This document shows, one piece after another, positions 34,680 through 41,950 of a DNA stretch of 64,000 bases. Below the pieces are notes generated by a model, which was not told where the DNA came from, did not search any database, and was given only the letters and a program-made list of their open reading frames with translations. A program made the translations under genes and the position numbers. The DNA is from Ardenticatenales bacterium (GTDB lineage Bacteria; Chloroflexota; Anaerolineae; Promineifilales; Promineifilaceae): the NCBI GenBank assembly GCA_020634515.1, contig JACKBL010000001.1, positions 620,001-684,000 of the forward strand, given 5' to 3'. How positions within the stretch are numbered: position 1 is the first letter of the stretch; each line of letters begins with the position of its first letter.

Positions 34680-34868
34680 TCAACTGCTGCGGAACCCGAA
34701 CCCTTGCCCACTCTCAAATTCAGGGGCGGGGGATGGGCTGAGCGTGAGGTCGCGGACGTCGCCATAATGGGTGAGTCCCGGTTTCGCGTAGGGCTTTTTC
34801 ACCGGAGTGGGCGAGGGCGTATCGGCCTGTTTCTGGAGGGGGACATGCGGTTCTGAGTGATCAGTCAT
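34680..34868 (-). CDS. Lasso-peptide precursor
   Basis: A 62-residue peptide; its ATG at 34868 overlaps the cyclase stop (TGATG). The leader (about 1-43) has KKPYAKPGLTHYGDVRDLTL, which fits the lasso leader rule Y-x2-P-x-L and ends with Thr at -2. The predicted core is the last 19 residues, SPSPAPEFESGQGFGFRSS: Ser1 donates the amine and Glu7 or Glu9 the side-chain carboxylate for the macrolactam ring, leaving a tail of 10-12 residues with bulky Phe14, Phe16 and Arg17 that could act as plugs. Two Ser at the C-terminus suit the adjacent HPr-kinase-like protein. Ser at position 1 is less common than Gly. The cut site is a prediction. Confidence 0.87.
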   Translation of the reverse strand: MTDHSEPHVPLQKQADTPSPTPVKKPYAKPGLTHYGDVRDLTLSPSPAPEFESGQGFGFRSS

Positions 34869-36763
34869 CAATGTTCCTCAAGCGTTATGGGGGATCGGTT
34901 ATCGTTTGCGCCCGGCGCGGGCCAGAAGCGCCGCAACCACAGTTCCAGGCTGAGGCAGAGCCAGAGGAAAGCGCGATTTTGCGGCCAATCGGGGCCAAAT
35001 GCAAGCGCCCGGCGCAACCAATCGGCGCGCACAAACTGCCGCCGCACGATCTGGGGTTGGGACAGGATGGCGCGCACGGCGCTCTGTTCCCGGTGCAACA
35101 GCCCTTTGTCTAGCAGGGGGGCCAGGCTGGTTTTGTCCGTGCGTTCGCGCACAAGGGCGGGCAGGTCGGACTGCATGGCCTGGCGCAGCACCCACTTGGA
35201 GCGATGGGGGCGGCCCAACTGGTCGGCGGGAATGGCGAGGGCGAATTCCACCAACCGCCGGTCCAGGAAGGGGTCTATGGCTTCCAGGTTGTGCCGGTTG
35301 TAAAGCTGCCGTGCCGCCGCTATGCCCTGGGGAATGACGCTCAACGTCAGGTGACGATAGCGTGGCCATTGACCCGGCGCGGGGAAGGCGGCTTCGCCCA
35401 GAATCTGATCACGGCGAGCGGCTAGTCCGGCGCGACGGATCAGGTCGGGGTGGAGGGCGGGATTGAGTGGCAGCAGGGGGCGCGGTCGCCAGCGGCGGTA
35501 GGCGTAGCGGACGCGCCAGGGGAGGAAGGGGCGCAGACCGTATTCCCATACGTCCTGGCGGGGGTTGATGGTGGCGCGGTGGTGGCGGAAAATGCCGGCA
35601 ATTTGCCCCCAACGACCATCCCGTAGCATATCTAGTAGCCAGTAGCGGCTGCCGGCAAAAAGCAGATCGCCATAGTGCCCCGTCAGCAGAATGCGACACC
35701 CTGCCTGTTCCGCCGCCTGCATCACCGCCAGCGGCAGGCGCACAAAAGGGTCCGCCATGACGAAGTCCCGCTGCAACGGCCAGGTGGGCAGGTCCGCCAG
35801 CGGCCATTTGTCGTCCCCGTTGATGAAGGTCGTAGGCAAATCATACCGCGCCGCTACGGATTCAATCATAGCCCGTTCGTCGCACTCTGGCAGCGCGTCA
35901 AAGACGTAGGAGAAAGCGTGCAGCCGCCGCGGCAGGCGGGGGGCGGCCAACGCCGTCACCGCCGCCGAATCAATGCCGCCGCTGAGCGAAACGCCGACTA
36001 ATCCTTGTGCCGGCAGGCGGCATCTCACTGCCTCTGCAAGCAGTTCGTGGAAATGGTCCGCATAGGCCTCTGGGCGCGCATAGCGCAGCCGTCGTTGGGG
36101 ATCGGCATCCCAATGACGCCAGCAGCGCACTTCCGTCGCCGTAATCAGCAGGCTGTGAGCGGGCGGGCAGTAGTAGATGTCCTCGTAAAACGTTTCCGCG
36201 TGTTCATGCCAGAGAAACGCCAGGTAAGCGGCTACCTTACCCTCGTTCAGCCGGGGAACGAGGGTCGGATGCGCCAGGATTTGCTGGATTTCGGAAGCAA
36301 CGAGGGCGTGGCCGGCATCAACGTAGTAGCAAAGATCGCGCACGCCCAGGGCGTCGCGGGCGGCGAAGAGGTGTTGGCAGCGGGTGTCCCAGAGGGCAAA
36401 GGCGAAGTCACCCAGCAGATGCGTGGGCGCGGCTATGCCCCATTTCTCATAAGCGAGGAGAATGAGTTCGCTGTTCGGGGCAGCGAATCCGCGCCGGGGA
36501 TGGAGTACGGCGACCAGGTCGGCGCGGTTGTCGAGGCGGGCGTCGGCGGTGATGAAGATTGTGCCGGCATCATTGGCGTGCGGGCAGGGAGCGGTGACAT
36601 GGGGCGCATACCCAAAGTGCTGATGCGCCAGGGCAATCGGGCCTTGCTGCCAGATGGCTTCGCCCTCTGGGGCACGGTGTGGGCTGGCGGCCAGCATCGT
36701 GGAAACAAGGGTCGGGTCTACGGGTTCGCCACGGCGATTTAGGAGAGCGAGGATGGCGCTCAT
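34868..36763 (-). CDS. Lasso-peptide cyclase C (asparagine-synthetase-like)
   Basis: A 631-residue protein. The start at 36763 gives MSAILALLNRRGEPVD; the catalytic Cys2 of true asparagine synthetase B is missing, so the N-terminal glutaminase-like domain is inactive, as in lasso cyclases. The C-terminal ATP-pyrophosphatase domain has SLSGGIDSAAVTALA (PPi loop) and GHYGDLLFAG, corresponding to the GxGGDE region of the family. It activates the Glu side chain with ATP and joins it to the core N-terminus. It is the first gene of the operon; the stop overlaps the precursor start. The gene is preceded by a hairpin at 36782-36806, after the C25 peptidase stop. Confidence 0.93.
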   Translation of the reverse strand: MSAILALLNRRGEPVDPTLVSTMLAASPHRAPEGEAIWQQGPIALAHQHFGYAPHVTAPCPHANDAGTIFITADARLDNRADLVAVLHPRRGFAAPNSELILLAYEKWGIAAPTHLLGDFAFALWDTRCQHLFAARDALGVRDLCYYVDAGHALVASEIQQILAHPTLVPRLNEGKVAAYLAFLWHEHAETFYEDIYYCPPAHSLLITATEVRCWRHWDADPQRRLRYARPEAYADHFHELLAEAVRCRLPAQGLVGVSLSGGIDSAAVTALAAPRLPRRLHAFSYVFDALPECDERAMIESVAARYDLPTTFINGDDKWPLADLPTWPLQRDFVMADPFVRLPLAVMQAAEQAGCRILLTGHYGDLLFAGSRYWLLDMLRDGRWGQIAGIFRHHRATINPRQDVWEYGLRPFLPWRVRYAYRRWRPRPLLPLNPALHPDLIRRAGLAARRDQILGEAAFPAPGQWPRYRHLTLSVIPQGIAAARQLYNRHNLEAIDPFLDRRLVEFALAIPADQLGRPHRSKWVLRQAMQSDLPALVRERTDKTSLAPLLDKGLLHREQSAVRAILSQPQIVRRQFVRADWLRRALAFGPDWPQNRAFLWLCLSLELWLRRFWPAPGANDNRSPITLEEH

Positions 36764-36781
36764 GTAAATGGGAGAGAAGGC

Positions 36782-36806
36782 GCGGCGCACTTTTGCAGTG
36801 CGCCGC
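36782..36806. repeat. Hairpin upstream of the lasso operon, related to the 31726 terminator
   Basis: Arms GCGGCGCACT (36782-36791) and AGTGCGCCGC (36797-36806) form a perfect 10-bp stem with a TTTGC loop. It lies between the C25 peptidase stop and the cyclase start. It lacks a clear T-run on the minus strand, so termination would be weak. Its arms share GGCGCACT/AGTGCGCC with the terminator at the other end of the operon. Confidence 0.75.
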
Positions 36807-36821
36807 ACCGTATTGAACGGC

Positions 36822-39800
36822 CTACGGCGCAACCATCAACGCGGGATCGCCGAGGAGGGTCCAGCCGAGGAGAACATCGGTGAGATCGGGGTTGGTTTGG
36901 GCCAGGTCGGATTTGGCTTCCTGGATGGCCTGGCCGATGGTCATGCCGGGTTGGCTGAGGCGGGGGATGAGCCGTTCGCCGAGGGCCTGGTCGGAGGTGC
37001 TTTCGGTGATGGTGGATGCGCCGAGGACGGCCGCCGCGCCGCCGCCATTGTGCAGCATGAAGGCGTGGGAGAGGGTGTCGGCGGCCGGTTCGACGAAGTA
37101 GGTGTTCCAGCAGCCGTATTGGGTGACGATGGTCGGGCGGTCGGCGTTGGTGAGGTTGGCGGCGTCGCTGGCGTTGAAGAGACCGGCGAAGGTCCAGCTA
37201 TCGGGACCGGAGTGGCCGAAGTAGCTGGTGAGGGCGACGCCGTTGTTGATGCTGTCGAGGAGGAGGGCGCGGGCGTCGGAGAGGCCGAGGGTGTCCATGT
37301 AGGCGGTGGTGATGTTCCAGCCGGGGGCGAGTTGGGAGATGAGGTAGTCACTGCTGTCGGTGAAGGAAATGCCGGCATCCACCTCATCCGCCGCGAACAC
37401 CCCTGTAAAGCCGTAATCCTTATTCACATACGCCAGCGTCTTGGACACAATGTTGTCCAGTTCCGCTCCCGTGCGCACCGGCAGGCGACCAAGAGGCAGG
37501 TCCGGCAGCCGGTCGCCATCCACGTCCACATACAGCGCATCCACCGGCGCGAACGTCGCGTACGGTCCCGTGGCCGCGTAGAGGGAAGGAATGAAGCTCA
37601 TCGAACCAATGCCCAGGTAATCCAGGTAGTCGTAGGTGTCGCCGCCCACGAGCAGCACATACTGGATGCCCATGTTCTCCGCCGCGTAGCGAATGTATCG
37701 CTGGATGGCATATGGATCGAACTCGTTGTCGCCAAACTGGGCGTACACGTCGTTCACATCCACAACTTTAACGGCCATGCCCTGCGACTCGTGGTACTGC
37801 ACCAGGGGCGCCAGTCCGGCGATGAAGTGAGGATGAGCAATCATGAGGTAGTCGGCGCTGCCGCCGGTGATGTCGTGGTAAGGCTGCCCCAGGGCCAGGG
37901 TGGGCGTGGCCACAGCCGGATGGCTGCTGATGACGTAGGTGGCGCGCCACGGCAGGCCGCGGAAGGTGAGGCGGTAGGTTCCGTCGCCGTTGCCGGCAAT
38001 TTGCGCCTGCGTGATGCGGGTAACATTCCCACCAGAAAGGCGGTAGATGGCGGCTCCCGCGCCGGCGGGCAGCCCCGTCACCTGCAACACCTCGCCCGCC
38101 GCCTCGAACGTCAGCGCCCCATCGCGGACAACAAACGCGCGTGGATAAGTGAGGCTGATGTGATCGAGAATAACCATGTCAAACATCGTGCCCAGGTCGC
38201 CCGGCAACGTCAACGTCACCACGTTATCCCCTTCTTGCAGCAAGCCGGGCGGCAACACAACCGTGATAGGATGGCCGACCACGCCATCGAAGAACTCGTC
38301 CGCCACCGGTACGCCATTGACGGCCACCTGGATGTGATGGTCGGGCGATTCATCCCACTCGTTCAGCCCCCACACATCTACCGTGAGCGTGGCGGCAGCC
38401 GCCCCGTCTACGAGATGGTCAACGGGCAGCGTGTAATCCTGACTAAAAGGTGCGCCATAGGCCAGCAGCGCCGTGTCGTACCAGGGGTCTCCATTTTGCG
38501 CCAGGAAACTGTAGGCATTTTCCGCGCCTGTGGTCACCGTGTCCATGTAGAATGCCGGCGGCGTGCCATTGGGTATGGGGTTGTTGTCAAAGCTGACCCA
38601 GGTGTTCGCCATCGCCGCGTTTAGGGTGTACACGTTGGTGTGGGTGTATAGCGTATCCAGCGCCCGCCCGTAGAATTCGATGACGGTGTTTGGACCAACG
38701 ACGCCGCGCGGCTGCGCGTAGATGGGCACGGGTTGGCCCTGGTCAAAGAGGCTGAGGCGGCGCACCGGCAGCCCGGCCAGGTCAATACCCAGGTTGAGCA
38801 AATCCTGATAGGTGATGCGGTAGAGACCGTCCGCGTGGACTTGCACCTGGATGCCGCCACCGGGGTTGAGCGCCAGGCCGGGCGTATTGTGGCGGGCGTC
38901 GGTGAATTCCGCCTGTGTTTGTGGCAGGATGTCTTGTCGGCGTGCGGCGGCCTGCGCGTCGTGTTCGGCGCGGATGGCGTCCCAGTCAATGGCTTCCGGT
39001 TTTAGCTCACGACCCGCGGGTTGGCCCAGTTTGAAGGGACCGTGGAGGCGCGTATCGCCGCGCACGTCCACATCTTCCACATAGAAGGTATCCCCGGAGA
39101 CGCCGGATGCCGCGTAGCTGTACGCTTGCGGGCGAGTGGAATCAATCGTTGCCGAGGGGATGATCTGCTCGTTGAGGCGTTGGAGGCCGTTGTCCGTCAC
39201 GACGTACAGGTTGAAGCCGGCGTTGCCTGTTTCTGTGGCCGTTTGCCAGGTGAATCGCACCTGGTCGCCCACGCGCTCGCCGGCGAAGGCGGAAACGGTG
39301 ACAGGCACGACGCCCAGTTCGCAGGCGTGGGCAAGGACGTTGGGGGCGTAAATCGTGCTGAAGGCGATAGGGGGTGACCCATTGAGGTAGTAGTCGAGTG
39401 GGATGGAGGAGTAGATGACTTTGCCCAGGCCATATTGGTAGGAGAAGGTGACGATTTCGTCCGGGTTGCCACGGGTGAGGATGAGGCGGGCGGATTGGGG
39501 AAGGGAGGCGGCGGCGGTGAAGCCGTGTGAGGAGGAGCTGCCGCCGTCGAGAGAGCCGTTGTCGAGGACGCCGCCGGGGCCGTCGGTGACGTAGGTGGTG
39601 TAGTCGCGGATGTCTATGTTGGAGCCGTCGGCGAAGTCGCGCAGGATGTTGAAGCCGCTGCCGCCGGGGAGGATGGATTCGGCGCCGTCTACGTAGCGGT
39701 CGTGGATGATGAGGGACATGCCGGCATAAACCGCATCCGCCACACTATCCAAACGACTCACATACTCCGCTCCATAAGCGCCATTATCAGGATTTTGCAC

Positions 39801-41675
39801 AAACAAAATGTCAATGTTCTGCAGATCGGCGCTCGTCAGATCATTCAGTTGAATAGCCGTCATTCGCGCCGTGTTAATCGGCGCCACCTGGTTTGCGTTA
39901 CCGCTCCCCACGCCCATGTCGTAATAGCCCACATTGGTACAGCCGTTGCTGGTGTACGTGATACGTACATTATCCACCAGCCAGCCAAAATAGTTGTTGG
40001 CAATGCTATCCAACGAGTCAAAACGGAACTGCAGGCGGATGCTTTGACCAATGTAGCTGTTCAAATTGAAACTGCGCGTATACCAGACCCCTTCCTGGTT
40101 CCCTTCGCCCAACAGCGTGTAGCTTCCCCCGCCATTGGTGGAGATTTCCACGTATCTGTTGTCATAAAAACAGTCGCCGCCGCATTCGCTTTGCTCATAG
40201 CTGTCAAAGAGCAGGGTCACATTAGTCGCCCACGGAGGAATAGGCACGTCATTGTTTAGCGTCAGCGAACCGGAAGTTGTTCCCACGTCAAAGTTGCAGA
40301 TGTTGTTTTGCCCGTAGTAGGCGGCCTGGTTGGGCGTGGGGAAAGGCGCTTTGCTGGCCCCACAAGTTTCACTCTGTGTTTCCAGATTCCAAAGGCCGCC
40401 GGGCGTCCATTTAGAAAGACCATCTTCAAACGTGTCATAAAAAATGTAAGGGCCTTTGGGGTAGACGTAACGCACGGCCACGGGGGCGGAAATGTTGGAT
40501 GTGCCATACTGATATTGCAGCCCGATAGTGCCGGAGGCGTTCTCAATGCCCGCCGAGTGATTCCCGCCGTCAGATGGCGCGGCGGCGTAGTGGACTTCGA
40601 TGTTGTTCGTCGTCTCGTAGAGCTTATACTGCATCGTAACAGCATTACCGGTGCCGTAATGCTGTATATCGTTGAACTCCACGAGCATACGGCGATACGG
40701 ATAGGTTCCCAAAAGCTGGTAGCGAATTGTGCCGCCATAATTGGGGTTGAGGTCCTCCCACCAACCGGCAATCGTGCCATTCGGGCTGCCTGTTGAGGGC
40801 AGAGGCTGCCCGGAGCAGCAGCCATTGGATTGGCCGGAGAGGAGGGTCAAGAAACCATTGGAGCTGATGTAAAACGAAGAGTAGTCCGTGCCGTAGTAGT
40901 TGAAATTGAAACCGAAGCTGATGGCCCCGCTCACCTGGTCGTCGCCAAGTGAGACGGTGGTCGGCGACGGCAGGGTTTCAAAGTTGTAAGATGGGCCGCT
41001 GGGATAAGCGGACGTGACGCACGTATAGCCGAAACCATCCGGTCCGCCGCATAATCCGCCACCGCCCCCGCCCTCATCCCCAAATAATTGGAACATCTGG
41101 TCGCCGACGCTGGTCATGCTGCCATAGGATGAGCCGGAAAACTGGGCCATTTGCCCATTATCGGGTGTTTGCACGGAGTATTGGCCCATTTCAAAGCCGT
41201 CGCCGGACAATCCATACCAGTAGGTTTGCCCCGCCTGGGCCGTGAAAGGGGAGGAGAGGTCAGCCGTGACGCGATAGCCCCCGGTCGGCTCACTCACCCA
41301 TTCGGTGGGGAAAACAGATTCGTAAATCAGGTAGTTGCCCGGCACCCCGCCCGCGTCGTCCAGAATCTTGATCGTCACCGTGCCGCTTTGCGGACCAATG
41401 CAGGTGAAGATGCGAATGGACGTGATGTTGGTGGTCGCGGCCAGGGTGGCGTGTTCGGCGAAGTTCTGGCTGGCGGTGTAATTGGACCAACAACCGGCAT
41501 TGGAGCCTGTCGTTGGTCCCTGGTCAAATACGAGGGCATCAATGGCCTCAATCTGGCTGAAGGGTTCAACCCCGACTGTATCATTGGGAGTGGCTTCCAG
41601 TGTTGCCTGTTCGGCATAGGTGCGTACGCCGAAGGCCAGGAGCAAAAAGAGGACCCGTATGGCTTTTTTCATCAT
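36822..41675 (-). CDS. Giant secreted C25 (gingipain-like) cysteine peptidase
   Basis: A protein of about 1,616 residues. The start is at the double ATG (41675/41672), with AGGAG just upstream; the N-terminus is a signal peptide (AIRVLFLLLAFGVRTYAEQA). Domain order: a propeptide-like beta domain; a nidogen-like segment (FGFNFNYYGTDYSSFYISSN); a MAM/jelly-roll region (LFDSYEQSECGGDCFYDNRY); a region that looks like a glutamine-amidotransferase-like sub-domain; a FTWQTATETGNAGFNLY segment; and from about residue 1290 a C25 catalytic domain. His in SYFGHSGPDSW and Cys in VTQYGCWNTYF give the gingipain His-Cys dyad. It probably degrades or processes extracellular proteins. It lies directly upstream of the lasso operon on the same strand, but family knowledge gives no link between them. 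Confidence 0.87.
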   Translation of the reverse strand: MMKKAIRVLFLLLAFGVRTYAEQATLEATPNDTVGVEPFSQIEAIDALVFDQGPTTGSNAGCWSNYTASQNFAEHATLAATTNITSIRIFTCIGPQSGTVTIKILDDAGGVPGNYLIYESVFPTEWVSEPTGGYRVTADLSSPFTAQAGQTYWYGLSGDGFEMGQYSVQTPDNGQMAQFSGSSYGSMTSVGDQMFQLFGDEGGGGGGLCGGPDGFGYTCVTSAYPSGPSYNFETLPSPTTVSLGDDQVSGAISFGFNFNYYGTDYSSFYISSNGFLTLLSGQSNGCCSGQPLPSTGSPNGTIAGWWEDLNPNYGGTIRYQLLGTYPYRRMLVEFNDIQHYGTGNAVTMQYKLYETTNNIEVHYAAAPSDGGNHSAGIENASGTIGLQYQYGTSNISAPVAVRYVYPKGPYIFYDTFEDGLSKWTPGGLWNLETQSETCGASKAPFPTPNQAAYYGQNNICNFDVGTTSGSLTLNNDVPIPPWATNVTLLFDSYEQSECGGDCFYDNRYVEISTNGGGSYTLLGEGNQEGVWYTRSFNLNSYIGQSIRLQFRFDSLDSIANNYFGWLVDNVRITYTSNGCTNVGYYDMGVGSGNANQVAPINTARMTAIQLNDLTSADLQNIDILFVQNPDNGAYGAEYVSRLDSVADAVYAGMSLIIHDRYVDGAESILPGGSGFNILRDFADGSNIDIRDYTTYVTDGPGGVLDNGSLDGGSSSSHGFTAAASLPQSARLILTRGNPDEIVTFSYQYGLGKVIYSSIPLDYYLNGSPPIAFSTIYAPNVLAHACELGVVPVTVSAFAGERVGDQVRFTWQTATETGNAGFNLYVVTDNGLQRLNEQIIPSATIDSTRPQAYSYAASGVSGDTFYVEDVDVRGDTRLHGPFKLGQPAGRELKPEAIDWDAIRAEHDAQAAARRQDILPQTQAEFTDARHNTPGLALNPGGGIQVQVHADGLYRITYQDLLNLGIDLAGLPVRRLSLFDQGQPVPIYAQPRGVVGPNTVIEFYGRALDTLYTHTNVYTLNAAMANTWVSFDNNPIPNGTPPAFYMDTVTTGAENAYSFLAQNGDPWYDTALLAYGAPFSQDYTLPVDHLVDGAAAATLTVDVWGLNEWDESPDHHIQVAVNGVPVADEFFDGVVGHPITVVLPPGLLQEGDNVVTLTLPGDLGTMFDMVILDHISLTYPRAFVVRDGALTFEAAGEVLQVTGLPAGAGAAIYRLSGGNVTRITQAQIAGNGDGTYRLTFRGLPWRATYVISSHPAVATPTLALGQPYHDITGGSADYLMIAHPHFIAGLAPLVQYHESQGMAVKVVDVNDVYAQFGDNEFDPYAIQRYIRYAAENMGIQYVLLVGGDTYDYLDYLGIGSMSFIPSLYAATGPYATFAPVDALYVDVDGDRLPDLPLGRLPVRTGAELDNIVSKTLAYVNKDYGFTGVFAADEVDAGISFTDSSDYLISQLAPGWNITTAYMDTLGLSDARALLLDSINNGVALTSYFGHSGPDSWTFAGLFNASDAANLTNADRPTIVTQYGCWNTYFVEPAADTLSHAFMLHNGGGAAAVLGASTITESTSDQALGERLIPRLSQPGMTIGQAIQEAKSDLAQTNPDLTDVLLGWTLLGDPALMVAP

Positions 41676-41710
41676 GTATCTCCTGGGGGGAAGGGTAAAT
41701 GGAGGAGGAA

Positions 41711-41738
41711 TTGCGAGGGGCGAATGACGAGAGACGAG
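41711..41738. repeat. Degenerate heptameric tandem repeat
   Basis: Four 7-bp units ending in GA[AG] (TTGCGAG, GGGCGAA, TGACGAG, AGACGAG) lie about 35 bp upstream of the C25 peptidase start. It is less regular than the other heptad tracts. Confidence 0.5.
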
Positions 41739-41823
41739 GAAGTGTGATGGGATTTGCGCTTTTTCCAGGCGGGCGCGGTTTCTCAAGCTGGTGTGCCGTC
41801 AAGCATAAAACGATGGAAACGCG

Positions 41824-41875
41824 CCGTAGGACAAGACGCTGTCTTGTCCGGTCAATTCAGCGAATTGACCTACGG
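41824..41875. repeat. Perfect 52-nt three-way-junction palindrome
   Basis: An outer stem CCGTA (41824-41828) with TACGG (41871-41875) encloses two adjoining perfect hairpins. The first has arms GGACAAGAC (41829-41837) and GTCTTGTCC (41841-41849) with loop GCT; the second has arms GGTCAATTC (41850-41858) and GAATTGACC (41862-41870) with loop AGC. Every base except the two loops is paired, and the loops complement each other. It sits between the Wzz/BY-kinase gene (stop 41951) and the C25 peptidase gene. It looks like a REP/BIME-type or structured mobile repeat. Confidence 0.9.
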
Positions 41876-41950
41876 TTTACTATCAAAACACCCTTGACAT
41901 GACACCAGGCCGGTCTGGGGGTTGTCTCAACTGCGTCGAATCTGGTCAGC

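Noticed and set aside
34868..36763. True asparagine synthetase B
   Set aside because: The catalytic Cys2 is missing and the gene is fused by overlap to a lasso precursor, RRE and leader-peptidase genes.
36768..38624. 618-codon plus-strand open frame opposite the C25 peptidase
   Set aside because: Gly/Val/Ala-rich shadow of a GC-rich gene; the minus strand carries the catalytic domain with conserved residues.
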